Part shown: piece after piece, positions 1 through 9,109 of the stretch
Numbering within the stretch: the stretch's first letter is position 1
Layout of the letters: each line of letters opens with the position of its first letter
Assembly: GCA_028873535.1 (NCBI GenBank)
Contig: JAGWIJ010000017.1
Location: 1 to 40,127, forward strand
DNA length: 40,127 nt
Reading direction: 5' to 3'
Source: Pseudomonadota bacterium
GTDB lineage: Bacteria > Pseudomonadota > Gammaproteobacteria > Burkholderiales > Ferrovaceae
The notes under the pieces: generated by a model
Seen by the model: only the letters and a program-made list of their open reading frames with translations
Told to the model about the DNA's origin: nothing
Database searches by the model: none
Program-made: the position numbers and the translations under genes

Positions 1-32
1 CGCTGCCGCTGCCGCTGCCGCTGCCGCTGCCG
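1..32. repeat. CCGCTG hexanucleotide tandem repeat at the window edge
   Basis: About five tandem copies of a CGCTGC hexamer occupy the first 32 bases. Read in the frame of the following ORF they encode alternating Leu-Pro, so they may be the 3' part of a longer coding repeat that begins outside the window. The total copy number cannot be known from here. Confidence 0.75.
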
Positions 33-41
33 CCTGCGGCG

Positions 42-863
42 ATGCGCTCTCGGGCCCGGGCTCCAGCGGCGGTAGGGGCGGTAGGGGCGGTAGGGGCGGC
101 CGTCGTTCTTGGCGCGGTCGCGGTGTTCCTGCTGCGGGCGCCGGCTTCGGTGCCGGGCGCGATGCCGTCCGCCGGCCTCGTGGTGTCGTCGAAGGCGGTG
201 CCGGCAACCGCGGTTCGGGCGAAGGTCGAGGCTCCGCCGGCGCTGCGGGCTGCGCCAGCACCTGCGCCCGTGCCGGAGGCCTTCCCTGCATCCGCGCCGC
301 CGCTACGTCGGGCACCGGCGGCTGCGCCCGCTCCTCCCGTTACGCGACGCGAATCGCGGCCGCTGCCGCGCATCGCAGCGCGGGAACCGGTGACAGCGGT
401 GCCGAGGCGTCCGCCGCTCGCCTCGGCCCGAACCCCGGCCCCGGCTCTGCGCAATGGGCCCCTTGCGGAAACCGTCGACGCGGCGCGTCCGTTGGCGGCC
501 CCGCCGCCGGTTGCCCCCCCGGTGGCCGCGCCCATCATCGAGCCCCGGCAAGCCGGGCCGAGCGGCGGCGCGCACGAAGCGCCGGCTGTCCAGGCACCCC
601 AGGCAACCCAGGCAACCCCGGCAACCCAGGTGTTACCGGCGGCGCCCCTTGCGACCCCGCTTGCCGGGATCGCGGCCCCCAGGACAGCGGACCGGAGCCC
701 CCCGCCCGGACCGCCGCAGCCCGCCGCAGATCAGGCCCGAAAGGGCCGCGACGGCGCCGCCGCAGCCACGGCCGCCGAGTCGCGGCCCGCCGCCGCCACG
801 CCTGCGCTGAAGCCGGGCGCTGCGCGGCCCCCAAAGCCGCCTGGGCTCATCCCGTTCTATTGA
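42..863 (+). CDS. Ala/Pro-rich putative membrane-anchored protein (hypothetical; may start upstream of the window)
   Basis: This is a 273-residue reading frame that I do not recognise. Residues about 8-32 form a hydrophobic Ala/Val/Gly/Leu segment encoded partly by a 9-base GCGGTAGGG-type tandem repeat. The remainder is a Pro/Ala-rich chain with scattered Arg, the composition expected of an extended periplasmic or cytoplasmic linker, and it ends in a Pro-rich PPKPPGLIPFY tail. Third codon positions are mostly G or C, which supports coding in this frame, but the whole region is so GC-rich that other frames also stay open. The frame is open back to base 3, where it would read (Leu-Pro)5-Pro-Ala-Ala before the ATG, so the true start may lie outside the window. 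No catalytic motif is visible. It ends 76 bases before the convergent transporter gene. Confidence 0.4.
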   Translation: MRSRARAPAAVGAVGAVGAAVVLGAVAVFLLRAPASVPGAMPSAGLVVSSKAVPATAVRAKVEAPPALRAAPAPAPVPEAFPASAPPLRRAPAAAPAPPVTRRESRPLPRIAAREPVTAVPRRPPLASARTPAPALRNGPLAETVDAARPLAAPPPVAPPVAAPIIEPRQAGPSGGAHEAPAVQAPQATQATPATQVLPAAPLATPLAGIAAPRTADRSPPPGPPQPAADQARKGRDGAAAATAAESRPAAATPALKPGAARPPKPPGLIPFY

Positions 864-939
864 CCGGCGGGCCATGGGCGAGGCGCGCCGCGCCGGCACG
901 CTGGAACGCGGATCCGAACCGCGCCCGCGCCTTGGCGAC

Positions 940-2274
940 TCAGCTCTGGCGCGCGGCCAGCGTGCGGTTCACACGCAAGGCCACCAGCGTGGCGATGCAG
1001 CCCGAAAGCAGGTAGCCGGTCACGGCCAGGGTGCCGAAATAGCTTGACAGGCCGAGGGCGACCAGCGGTGCGAAGGCCGCGCCCATGAGCCACGACAAAT
1101 CGGTCGTGAGCGCGGCGCCGGTATAGCGGTTCTGCGGCTCGAAGCGGGCGCTGACGACGCCCGCCGACTGGCCGTAGGACAGCCCCAGCAGGGCAAAGCC
1201 GATGAGGATGAAGGCGTCCTGCCCCGAGGTGCCGCCGTTGAGCAGTGGCTCGGCGAAGAGCGCGAAGAGGGCGATCAACACGGCCAGCGCGCCCAGGGTG
1301 CGCTTGCGGCCCCAGCGGTCGGCGATCAGGCCCGAGGCGACGATGCCGACGGCACCTAGCCCGGCGCCGATGATCTGGACGACGAGGAACTCGCTGATCG
1401 TCTGGTGCGAGAACAGGTTGATCCACGACAGCGGGAAGATCGTGACGATGTGGAACAGCGCGAAGCTGGCGAGCGCGGCAAAGGCGCCGATGAGGAGCAC
1501 CCCGCCCTGCTTGCTCACGATCTGGCCGGCGCCAGAAGGCTGGAGGTCGCGCTCGTCGAGGAGTTCGGCGTATTCGGGGCTGGAGAGCAGGCGCAGGCGC
1601 GAGAACAGCGCCACGACGTTGATCGCGAAGGCGCAGTAGAACGGATAGCGCCAGCCCCATTCGAAGAGGTCAGCCGGCGTCAGGCTGGAGTAGAGGAAGG
1701 CGAAGAGACCGGCCGCGATGGCGAAGCCCACCGGCGCGCCGAGCTGGCCCAGCGCCGCGTACCAGCCGCGGCGGCGCTCCGGCGCCGACAGCGCGAGCAG
1801 CGAAGGCAGGCCGTCCCAGGAGCCGCCGAGCGCGATGCCCTGGCCGATGCGAAAGACCGCGAGCAGCAGGATCGCGCCCATGCCCAGGGTGGAATAGGGA
1901 GCGACGAAGGCGATGCCGGCGGTCGAGCTGCCGAGCATGAACAGCGCCACGGTGAGCTTGGCCTCGCGCCCCCAGCGGCGCTGGATCGCCATGAACGCCA
2001 GGGTGCCGAAGGGCCGGGCGATGAAGGCGAACGAGAAGATCGCGAACGAGGCGAGCGTGCCTTCGAGCTGGCTCAGGAAGGGGAAGAAGATGCTCGGGAA
2101 GATGAGCGCCGAGGCGATGCCGTAGACGAAGAAGTCGAAGTTCTCGGAGGCGCGGCCGATGACGACGCCGATCGCGATCTCGCCCGGTGCGATGTGCGAG
2201 GAATGGCGGCGCCCCGCGCTTGCGGCGCCAGGCATCGCGGGAACCCCTGAATTTGTCGCGGTCATGCTTGACAT
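940..2274 (-). CDS. MFS transporter, MHS (metabolite:H+ symporter) type
   Basis: The 444-residue protein has about twelve hydrophobic segments and the hallmarks of the metabolite:proton symporter branch of the major facilitator superfamily: an N-terminal ASENFDFFVYG segment resembling the family's E-x-x-D-F/Y-x-x-Y-G start, RPFG at the end of TM2, and a second MFS signature DRWGRKRTLG in the middle loop. Relatives carry small organic acids, osmolytes or aromatic acids; the substrate cannot be read from sequence. The start ATG at 2274 has a second in-frame ATG three codons later. The gene is divergent from cyoABCD across a 152-base AT-richer gap. A transporter next to a cyo operon is a familiar arrangement in Burkholderiales, so linked regulation is possible but not shown. 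Confidence 0.85.
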   Translation of the reverse strand: MSSMTATNSGVPAMPGAASAGRRHSSHIAPGEIAIGVVIGRASENFDFFVYGIASALIFPSIFFPFLSQLEGTLASFAIFSFAFIARPFGTLAFMAIQRRWGREAKLTVALFMLGSSTAGIAFVAPYSTLGMGAILLLAVFRIGQGIALGGSWDGLPSLLALSAPERRRGWYAALGQLGAPVGFAIAAGLFAFLYSSLTPADLFEWGWRYPFYCAFAINVVALFSRLRLLSSPEYAELLDERDLQPSGAGQIVSKQGGVLLIGAFAALASFALFHIVTIFPLSWINLFSHQTISEFLVVQIIGAGLGAVGIVASGLIADRWGRKRTLGALAVLIALFALFAEPLLNGGTSGQDAFILIGFALLGLSYGQSAGVVSARFEPQNRYTGAALTTDLSWLMGAAFAPLVALGLSSYFGTLAVTGYLLSGCIATLVALRVNRTLAARQS

Positions 2275-2426
2275 GTCTTTTGTCTTCCGATCTGGAACTC
2301 ACGGTGTTGCGCGGTCGCGCCTACCGGAAGAATATTGTCGGTGCAAGTGAGGGGTTCTAGTGGTCAACCCTAGGAAATGAAGGTAGATTCTCGGCCTTTC
2401 GTCTTTCGAGTATCCGGCCCCGCGCC

Positions 2427-3332
2427 ATGCACCGAACAAGAACTTCGCGTCGGCTCGCTTCATTGCTGCTGCTGACATTGCCGGTTTTCATGACCGGATG
2501 TGACACGGTTGTCATAAAACCGTCGGGCGATATTGCGGCCCAGCAAGGTCATCTCGTCGTCGTCTCGACGGTATTGATGCTGCTGATCATCGTGCCGGTG
2601 ATTCTGCTGACGCTGTTCTTCGCCTGGCGCTATCGCCAATCCAACAAGTCAGCGGCCTACGACCCCGAGTGGGACCATTCGACCACGCTCGAACTGGTGA
2701 TCTGGACCGCGCCGCTGCTCATCATCATCGCGCTGGGCGCGATCACCTGGATCAGCACCCACACGCTCGATCCGTACCGCCGCCTCGACCGCATCGACGC
2801 GGCGCGGCCGCTGCCCGCCGACTCCCGGCCGCTCGTGGTCGACGTCGTCGCGCTCGACTGGAAATGGCTCTTCATCTACCCCGAACAAGGCATCGCGACC
2901 GTCAATGAATTGGCGGCACCGGTCGACCGGCCGATTCATTTCAACATCACTGCCTCCTCGGTCATGAATTCCTTCTACATTCCGGCCCTGGCCGGCCAGA
3001 TTTACGCGATGCCAGGCATGCAGACCCAATTGAACGCCGTGATCAACAAGGCCGGCAATTACCAGGGCTTCTCGGCCAATTACAGCGGCGCCGGGTTTTC
3101 CGACATGAATTTCCAGTTTCGCGGCCTGAGCGAAGCGGATTTCGAGCATTGGGTGCAAAGCGCGAAATCGGGGTCGGCCCGGCTCGACGACGCGGCCTAC
3201 AAGGACCTGGTCCAACCCAGCGTGCGCGTGCCGGTGCAGCGCTTCGGCGACGTCCAGGCCGAGCTCTTCGACCGCATCGTCGGCGGCTGCTTCGGCGCCG
3301 GGGCGATGTGCATGAACGCGATGGGGCATTGA
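2427..3332 (+). CDS. cyoA: Cytochrome bo3 ubiquinol oxidase subunit II
   Basis: This is subunit II of the heme-copper quinol oxidase, which passes electrons from ubiquinol to oxygen at the inner membrane. The 301-residue product begins with a lipoprotein signal ending in a lipobox (MTGC, lipidated Cys25). Two membrane helices follow at about residues 43-67 and 90-109, then a periplasmic cupredoxin-like domain. The domain contains the CyoA-type stretch [17 protein letters not shown] and lacks the His/Cys CuA ligands of cytochrome c oxidases, as expected for a quinol oxidase. It is the first gene of cyoABCD; its TGA at 3330-3332 is two bases before the cyoB ATG. The sequence before the start codon shows no strong ribosome binding site. 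Confidence 0.95.
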   Translation: MHRTRTSRRLASLLLLTLPVFMTGCDTVVIKPSGDIAAQQGHLVVVSTVLMLLIIVPVILLTLFFAWRYRQSNKSAAYDPEWDHSTTLELVIWTAPLLIIIALGAITWISTHTLDPYRRLDRIDAARPLPADSRPLVVDVVALDWKWLFIYPEQGIATVNELAAPVDRPIHFNITASSVMNSFYIPALAGQIYAMPGMQTQLNAVINKAGNYQGFSANYSGAGFSDMNFQFRGLSEADFEHWVQSAKSGSARLDDAAYKDLVQPSVRVPVQRFGDVQAELFDRIVGGCFGAGAMCMNAMGH

Positions 3333-3334
3333 GC

Positions 3335-5338
3335 ATGGGCGAGCCCTCGAACCTGCAGACCCTGCTCCTCGGCCGCCTCGGCTGGGACGCGATCCCGATC
3401 CACGAGCCCATCCTCGTCGGCACCTTCGTCGCGGTTGCCCTGGGCGGCCTCGCGGTGCTGGCCGCGCTGACCCGGTTCCGCCTCTGGGGGCCGCTGTGGC
3501 GCGACTGGGTCACCTCGATCGACCACAAGCGCATCGGCATCATGTACATGGTGTTCGGCGTCGTCATGCTGCTGCGCGGCTTCTCCGACGCGGTGCTGAT
3601 GCGCGCCCAGCAGGCCGTGTCCTTCGGCAGCTCACATGGTTTTCTGCCGCCGCACCACTACGACCAGATCTTCACCGCGCACGGGATGATCATGATCTTC
3701 TTCGTCGCGATGCCCTTCGTCGTCGGCCTGATGAACTTCGTCGTGCCGCTGCAGATCGGCGCGCGCGACGTGGCGTTTCCGTGGCTCAACAACTTCAGCT
3801 TCTGGATGACGGTGTTCGGCGGCGTGCTCGTGATGATCTCGCTCTTCGTCGGCGAATTCGCGCGCACCGGCTGGCTCGCCTACCCGCCCTTGTCGGGCAT
3901 CGAATTCAGCCCGGACGTGGGGGTGGACTACTACATCTGGTCGCTGCAGATCGCGGGGGTCGGAACGCTGCTGTCGGGCGTGAACCTGATCACGACCATC
4001 GTCAAGATGCGCGCCCCGGGCATGACGCTGATGAAGATGCCGGTCTTCACCTGGACCGCGCTGTGCTCGAACATCCTCATCGTCGCGAGCTTCCCCGTGC
4101 TCACCGCGGCCCTGGCCCTGCTTTCGCTGGACCGCTACGCCGGCACCCACTTCTTCACGAACGAGCTCGGCGGCAACGCCATGATGTACGTGAACCTGAT
4201 CTGGATCTGGGGCCACCCCGAGGTCTACATCCTGGTGCTGCCGGTGTTCGGCGTGTTCTCGGAGGTCGTTGCCACTTTCTGCGGCAAGAAACTGTTCGGC
4301 TACAGCTCGATGGTCTACGCGACGGTGGTGATCACCATCCTGTCCTACCTGGTATGGCTGCACCACTTCTTCACCATGGGGTCGGGCGCCAGCGTCAACA
4401 GCTTCTTCGGCATCACCACCATGATCATTTCCATCCCGACCGGCGCCAAGATCTTCAACTGGCTGTTCACCATGTACCGCGGCCGCATCCGCTTCGAGGT
4501 GCCGATGCTGTGGACGGTGGGCTTCATGGTGACCTTCGTGATCGGCGGCATGACCGGCGTCATGCTGGCCGTGCCGCCGGCCGACTTCGTGCTGCACAAC
4601 AGCCTGTTCCTGATTGCGCACTTCCATAACGTGATCATCGGCGGCGTGGTGTTCGGCTGCATGGCCGGCATCAACTACTGGTTCCCGAAGGCCTTCGGCT
4701 ACCGTCTCGATCCGGTGTGGGGCAAGCGTTCGTTCTGGTTCTGGCTGGTCGGATTCTGGGTCGCGTTCACGCCGCTTTACGTGCTGGGACTGATGGGCGT
4801 GACACGCCGGCTCAATCATTTCGACGATCCCTCGCTGCAGATCTGGTTCCAGGTGGCCGCCGCCGGCGCCGTGCTGATCGCGCTCGGCATCGGCTGCTTC
4901 CTGGTCCAGCTGGTGGTCAGCTGGCAGAAGCGTGAGGAGCTGCGCGACCATACCGGCGACCCCTGGGGTGGCCGCACCCTCGAATGGTCGACTGCGTCGC
5001 CGCCGCCCGACTACAACTTCGCGTTCACGCCGATGGTGCACGACAGCGATGCCTGGGCCGACATGAAGCGGCATGGCTACGTGCGGCCGCTCGAGGGTTT
5101 CGTGCCCATCCACATGCCGAGGAACACCGGCGCCGGCTTTGTCATCGCCGCGCTCTCGGCGGCATGCGGCTTCGCGCTGATCTGGCACATGTGGATCCCG
5201 GCCGCGCTCGCTTTCGTCGCGATGCTGACGGCGATCATCGTGCACACCTTCAACTACGACCGTGACTACCACATTCCCGCGGAAGACGTGATCCGCACCG
5301 AAGACCAGCGCACCCGGATGCTTGCCCAACATGTCTGA
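3335..5338 (+). CDS. cyoB: Cytochrome bo3 ubiquinol oxidase subunit I
   Basis: The catalytic subunit carries low-spin heme b, high-spin heme o and CuB, and pumps protons. The start at 3335 ([10 protein letters not shown]) gives 667 residues, the usual CyoB length; the open frame upstream overlaps cyoA and is not coding. Quinone-site residues match the E. coli set at an offset of ten: Arg81 and Asp85 (RGFSD), His108 and Gln111 (PPHHYDQ). Metal ligands are all present: TAHGMIM (heme b), WGHPEVY (CuB His and the cross-linked Tyr), LHHFFTMG (two CuB His), and AHFHNV (heme o and heme b His). The last bases overlap cyoC by eight nucleotides. Confidence 0.97.
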   Translation: MGEPSNLQTLLLGRLGWDAIPIHEPILVGTFVAVALGGLAVLAALTRFRLWGPLWRDWVTSIDHKRIGIMYMVFGVVMLLRGFSDAVLMRAQQAVSFGSSHGFLPPHHYDQIFTAHGMIMIFFVAMPFVVGLMNFVVPLQIGARDVAFPWLNNFSFWMTVFGGVLVMISLFVGEFARTGWLAYPPLSGIEFSPDVGVDYYIWSLQIAGVGTLLSGVNLITTIVKMRAPGMTLMKMPVFTWTALCSNILIVASFPVLTAALALLSLDRYAGTHFFTNELGGNAMMYVNLIWIWGHPEVYILVLPVFGVFSEVVATFCGKKLFGYSSMVYATVVITILSYLVWLHHFFTMGSGASVNSFFGITTMIISIPTGAKIFNWLFTMYRGRIRFEVPMLWTVGFMVTFVIGGMTGVMLAVPPADFVLHNSLFLIAHFHNVIIGGVVFGCMAGINYWFPKAFGYRLDPVWGKRSFWFWLVGFWVAFTPLYVLGLMGVTRRLNHFDDPSLQIWFQVAAAGAVLIALGIGCFLVQLVVSWQKREELRDHTGDPWGGRTLEWSTASPPPDYNFAFTPMVHDSDAWADMKRHGYVRPLEGFVPIHMPRNTGAGFVIAALSAACGFALIWHMWIPAALAFVAMLTAIIVHTFNYDRDYHIPAEDVIRTEDQRTRMLAQHV

Positions 5339-6002
5339 TTCCATCGCCTCCACCGCGGGACAACTGCCGCTTGCAACGGCCGCGGCCGGCCATCCCTCCG
5401 GCGGCAGCGTGGACCGCACGCGTTTCCACGTGCTCCACCACCATCCGGAAAACGGCACGCTGCTGGGCTTCTGGCTGTACCTGATGAGCGACTGCCTGCT
5501 GTTCGCCTGCCTGTTCGCAGCCTATGCGGTGCTGGGTCGAAACTATGCCGCTGGCCCCACCGGCGCGCAGCTGTTCAATCTGCCGGTGGTCGCCCTCAAC
5601 ACCACCTTCCTGCTGCTGTCGTCGATCACCTACGGCTTCGCCATGCTGGAAAGCCAGCGCAAGCGGGTCGGCGCCACGCTGGTCTGGCTGGCGGTGACGG
5701 CCCTGTTCGGTGCCGGTTTCCTGACCCTGGAACTGGGCGAGTTCGCCGAACTCATCGAAAAGGGGGCGGGTCCGCAGCGCAGCGCCTTCCTGTCCTCCTT
5801 CTTCACCCTGGTCGGCACCCACGGCCTGCACGTGACCTTCGGCATGGTCTGGCTGTTCACGCTGATGGTGCAGTTGGCCCGGCACGGCCTGACGGCCGCC
5901 AACCGCCGCCGCCTGATGTGCCTGTCGATGTTCTGGCACTTCCTGGATGTGGTGTGGATCGGCGTCTTCACCTTCGTCTACCTGATGGGAGTGCTGCCAT
6001 GA
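5331..6002 (+). CDS. cyoC: Cytochrome bo3 ubiquinol oxidase subunit III
   Basis: This five-helix, 223-residue accessory subunit of the bo3 oxidase stabilises the complex. The motif [17 protein letters not shown] near residue 50 and the C-terminal [20 protein letters not shown] are characteristic of the CyoC branch of subunit III. I chose the ATG at 5331 (MSDSIAST); an in-frame TTG at 5322 would add three residues. The start overlaps the end of cyoB by eight bases and the stop overlaps the cyoD start (ATGA), so the four subunits look translationally coupled. Confidence 0.95.
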   Translation: MSDSIASTAGQLPLATAAAGHPSGGSVDRTRFHVLHHHPENGTLLGFWLYLMSDCLLFACLFAAYAVLGRNYAAGPTGAQLFNLPVVALNTTFLLLSSITYGFAMLESQRKRVGATLVWLAVTALFGAGFLTLELGEFAELIEKGAGPQRSAFLSSFFTLVGTHGLHVTFGMVWLFTLMVQLARHGLTAANRRRLMCLSMFWHFLDVVWIGVFTFVYLMGVLP

Positions 6003-6388
6003 GCGCGCACCACGAACACCACGCCGCCGACGGCCATGACGCGGACCACGACGGCGGCGCGCCCCACAGCACGCTGGGCGGCTACGCCACCGGCTTCGTG
6101 CTGTCGGTGATCCTGACCGCCATTCCCTTTGCGCTGGTGATGGGCCATGTCATCGCCGATCCGGCATGGGCTTCGCTCGCGCTGCTGTCGCTGGCGGCGG
6201 TGCAGATCGTGGTGCACATGGTGTATTTCCTGCACATGAACGCCAGGGCCGAGGGCGGCTGGAGCCTGCTGGCGCTGCTGTTCACTGCCGCGCTGGTGGT
6301 GATCACGTTGAGCGGCTCGCTGTGGGTCATGTACCACATGAACCACAACATGATGCCGACCATGCACCAGATGCACGAGATGCCCTGA
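5999..6388 (+). CDS. cyoD: Cytochrome bo3 ubiquinol oxidase subunit IV
   Basis: The 129-residue, three-helix subunit IV of the quinol oxidase assists assembly of the CuB site. The family motif [13 protein letters not shown] is present near residue 72. Both ends are unusual in composition: the first 22 residues are rich in His and Asp ([15 protein letters not shown]) and the last 18 are rich in His and Met ([17 protein letters not shown]). The ATG at 5999 overlaps the cyoC stop. No cyoE (heme O synthase) follows; the next gene, 16 bases later, encodes SURF1. Confidence 0.95.
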   Translation: MSAHHEHHAADGHDADHDGGAPHSTLGGYATGFVLSVILTAIPFALVMGHVIADPAWASLALLSLAAVQIVVHMVYFLHMNARAEGGWSLLALLFTAALVVITLSGSLWVMYHMNHNMMPTMHQMHEMP

Positions 6389-6404
6389 GCGCGGCAGGAC
6401 GCCG

Positions 6405-7244
6405 GTGATGCCGAAAGCGGAACGCCAGTCGTGGACGCGCTGGCGCATCCACCTGGCCGGAGCCGCCACGGTGGCCGTGCTGCTGCTCTTGGGCAACTGG
6501 CAGCTGGCGCGTCTGGCGTGGAAGCGCGCTCTGATCGCACGCGTCGAAAGCCGCGTCCATGCCCCGCCCCAGGACCTGCCAGCGCTGGCGCGCTGGTCGC
6601 CGGAGCTGGCACGGGCCGAGGAATACCGTCATGTGCGTCTGCACGGCACCTGGCTCGCCAATCGCGACACCCTGGTGGCCGGAACGAGCGTGCTGGGCAG
6701 TGGCTACTGGCAGTTGGTGCCGCTGCAGCTGGAGGCGGGCGGCATCGTGCTGGTCAACCGCGGCTTTGTGGCCACCCGCGTGAAGGGCGCGCCGGACCTT
6801 GCCGCGCTGCCCGGGCCGGTGACCGTGACCGGACTGCTGCGTGTGCCGCGCACTGGCGGCAGCTTCCTGCGTCGCAACCAGCCGGCCGCCGACCGCTGGT
6901 ACTCGAACGATGTGGCCGCCATCGCGGCGGTGCGCGGCCTGCACGCGGTGGCACCCTTCCTGGTCGACGCGGACGCGGCGGCTGACCGGACCGCGCCGCC
7001 GCCGGACGACGGCGAGCGCCTGGTGCGCGCTGCGCCGACTGCGGTCCCGGTGGGCGGCTTGACGGTGGTCGACTTTCCCAATGACCATCTTGGCTACGCA
7101 CTCACCTGGTTTGCCCTGGCCGCCATGGCGGCGCTGGGGTGGTGGCGGGTACAGGGACTCGGACAAGCCGGCGCATCGCCTGCGCCGCACGGACAGGAAG
7201 GCCTGCATGGATACCCCGCAACAGGGGAGCGCATTCGCGATTGA
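6405..7244 (+). CDS. SURF1 family oxidase assembly protein
   Basis: SURF1 (Shy1) proteins help insert heme into heme-copper oxidases at the inner membrane. The product has the family layout: an N-terminal membrane helix ending in GNWQLARLAWKRALI, a periplasmic domain containing GYWQLVPLQL and IVLVNRGFV, and a C-terminal helix beginning NDHLGYALTWFALA. The length of 279 residues is slightly long because about 30 residues follow the last helix. The frame opens with GTG then ATG (6405/6408); the second may be the true start. Position directly after cyoD points to service of the bo3 oxidase. The 3' end overlaps the start of regB by 38 bases. Confidence 0.92.
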   Translation: MMPKAERQSWTRWRIHLAGAATVAVLLLLGNWQLARLAWKRALIARVESRVHAPPQDLPALARWSPELARAEEYRHVRLHGTWLANRDTLVAGTSVLGSGYWQLVPLQLEAGGIVLVNRGFVATRVKGAPDLAALPGPVTVTGLLRVPRTGGSFLRRNQPAADRWYSNDVAAIAAVRGLHAVAPFLVDADAAADRTAPPPDDGERLVRAAPTAVPVGGLTVVDFPNDHLGYALTWFALAAMAALGWWRVQGLGQAGASPAPHGQEGLHGYPATGERIRD

Positions 7245-8574
7245 TGCCACGATCATCAGGCGGCCGTCCTCCGGCGACGCCGGCGGGTCCGGCCGACTGG
7301 CGTCCATTGCCAGCCATCGCAACATGCTGCAGCTGATCCAGTTGCGCTGGCTGGCGGTGCTGGGTCAGCTGGTGACGATCAGCGTGGTGGTGCTCGGCAT
7401 GGGCATCCAGCTGCCCTTGCCGCCGATGCTCGAGGTGCTGATCTGCCAGATCGCATTCAACATTGCCAGCCTGCTGCGCTGGCGGGAACGCGGCCAGGTG
7501 ACGCAGCGCGAGCTGTTTGTCTCGTTGCTGGTCGATGTGGCCCTGCTCGGCGCCCAGCTCTACTTCACCGGGGGCACCACCAATCCCTTCGTCTCGCTGT
7601 TCCTGCTGCAGGTGATCCTGGGCACGGTGCTGCTCGAGTCGCGGCTCAGCCTGAGCCTGGCGGGCATCATCCTGGCCTGCCTGTGCGTGCTGGCCTTGTT
7701 CTCGCGACCGCTGGCATGGCCGCCTGATCCGCACCAAGGACTGGCCAGCCGCTACATCCAGGGCATGCTGCTGAGCTTCGCGCTCAATGCCGGACTGCTG
7801 GTGCTGTTCATGAGCCGGATCCAGGCCAACCTGCGCCGGCGCGACGCGCGCGTGGCCCTGCTGCGCCAGCGTGCCGCCGAGCAGGACCATATCATCCGCA
7901 TGGGCCTGCTGGCTTCCGGTGCCGCGCATGAACTCGGCACACCGCTGGCGACGCTGTCGGTGATCCTGGGCGACTGGCGGCGCATGCCGAAGCTCGCCGA
8001 GGATCCGGAGCTGAATGCCGAGATCGCCGAGATGGAAGCGCAGCTGCTGCGCTGCAAGAGCATCGTCAGCGGCATCCTGCTGTCGGCCGGCGAGGCACGC
8101 GGCGAGGCGGCACAGCCGACCACCCTGCAGGCCTTCCTCGATGGCGTGGTGGCGGACTGGCGCGCCCGTAGGACCGGCGCTGCGCTCGAATACCGGTCTG
8201 CCCTGGGTGATGCGCTGGCGGTGGTGGCCGACGCGGCCCTGCGGCAGATGATCAGCAACGTGCTGGACAACGCCTTCGAAGCCTCGCCGCAAGGTCTGAT
8301 CCTGGAAGCGGTGCGTACCGGCGATGAGCTCTGCATCGCGGTGCGCGACCACGGCCCCGGTTTCCTGCCCGGCATGCTGGCGCACTTCGGCAAACCCTAC
8401 CAATCGAGCAAAGGGCGCCCTGGCGGTGGCCTCGGACTGTTCCTGGTGGTCAACGTGGCGCACACCCTGGGAGGCGCCGTCGAGGCCTGCAATCTGCCGC
8501 AGGGTGGGGCGGAGGTGCGGATACGCCTGCCGCTTGCCAGCATCGCGTTGACGGAGGCTGGACATGCCGCCTGA
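7207..8574 (+). CDS. regB: RegB/PrrB/ActS-type redox-sensing histidine kinase
   Basis: This membrane histidine kinase belongs to the RegB family, which reports quinone-pool and respiratory redox state. Starting at the ATG at 7207, preceded by an AGGAAG ribosome site, it has 455 residues. Six hydrophobic segments lie between about residues 45 and 205. The family's ubiquinone-binding heptapeptide GGTTNPF is at residues 122-128. The H-box is GAAHELGTPLATL with phosphoacceptor His241. A Cys at 283 (LLRCKSI) matches the position of the redox-active Cys of RegB. N, G1 and G2 boxes (NVLDNAFEA, DHGPGF, GGLGLFLV) complete the ATPase domain. It overlaps surf1 upstream and the regulator gene downstream by 11 bases. 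Confidence 0.93.
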   Translation: MDTPQQGSAFAIDATIIRRPSSGDAGGSGRLASIASHRNMLQLIQLRWLAVLGQLVTISVVVLGMGIQLPLPPMLEVLICQIAFNIASLLRWRERGQVTQRELFVSLLVDVALLGAQLYFTGGTTNPFVSLFLLQVILGTVLLESRLSLSLAGIILACLCVLALFSRPLAWPPDPHQGLASRYIQGMLLSFALNAGLLVLFMSRIQANLRRRDARVALLRQRAAEQDHIIRMGLLASGAAHELGTPLATLSVILGDWRRMPKLAEDPELNAEIAEMEAQLLRCKSIVSGILLSAGEARGEAAQPTTLQAFLDGVVADWRARRTGAALEYRSALGDALAVVADAALRQMISNVLDNAFEASPQGLILEAVRTGDELCIAVRDHGPGFLPGMLAHFGKPYQSSKGRPGGGLGLFLVVNVAHTLGGAVEACNLPQGGAEVRIRLPLASIALTEAGHAA

Positions 8575-9100
8575 GCGTCTGCTGCTGCTGATCGAGGACG
8601 ATGACGCCTTCGCGCGCACGCTGGGTCGCTCGCTCGAGCGGCGCGGCTACCGCGTGCTGCATGCCACGCGGCTGGAGGAGGTCGTGAGCGTGCTGGCCAG
8701 CCATCATCCCGGGCATGCGGTGGTGGATCTGAAACTCAACGGCGAGGCATCCGGCCTGGCCTGCGTGCAGCACCTGCATCGCCACGACCCCGACATGCTG
8801 ATCGTGGTACTGACCGGATTCGCCAGCATCGCGACGGCAGTGGAGGCGGTCAAGCTGGGGGCCTGCCAGTATCTGGCCAAACCCTCCAATACCGACGACA
8901 TCGAGGCAGCGTTTGCCCAGGTCGCCGGCAATCCGGCCGTGGAGCTGAGCCGCCGTACCACCTCGATCAAGACCCTCGAATGGGAGCGTATCCACCAGAC
9001 CCTGGTCGAGACCGGATTCAACATCTCGGAAACGGCCCGCCGCCTGGGCATGCACCGGCGCACGCTGGCGCGCAAGCTGGAGAAGCAGCCGATCAAGTAG
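8564..9100 (+). CDS. regA: RegA/PrrA/ActR-type response regulator
   Basis: This is the cognate regulator of the preceding RegB-like kinase. The 178-residue protein has a receiver domain with acidic pocket EDDD, phosphoacceptor Asp55 (VVDLKLNG), and the conserved KP of LAKPSNTD. A Pro-poor linker leads to a Fis-type helix-turn-helix at the C-terminus, TLEWERIHQ then NISETARRLGMHRRTLARKL, which is nearly diagnostic of the RegA family. In relatives it controls terminal oxidases, carbon and nitrogen fixation and other redox-linked genes. Its position after cyoABCD-surf1 suggests control of the bo3 oxidase; no binding site was confidently recognised upstream of cyoA. Confidence 0.93.
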   Translation: MPPERLLLLIEDDDAFARTLGRSLERRGYRVLHATRLEEVVSVLASHHPGHAVVDLKLNGEASGLACVQHLHRHDPDMLIVVLTGFASIATAVEAVKLGACQYLAKPSNTDDIEAAFAQVAGNPAVELSRRTTSIKTLEWERIHQTLVETGFNISETARRLGMHRRTLARKLEKQPIK

Positions 9101-9109
9101 CCGTGGCTG

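Noticed and set aside
535-834. Collagen-like PGLPGLPG frame on the minus strand
   Set aside because: It is the reverse reading of the CAGGCAACCC-type repeat; the plus frame has better codon third-position bias and a membrane helix.
2275-2426. RegA binding site or sigma70 promoter for cyoA
   Set aside because: A TAGATT box (2384-2389) has no -35 at good spacing, and no convincing RegA-type motif was visible.
3632-5458. 608-codon open frame antisense to cyoB
   Set aside because: It lies fully opposite a certain gene, is His/Glu/Asp/Arg-rich as antisense GC-rich frames are, and has no recognisable motif.
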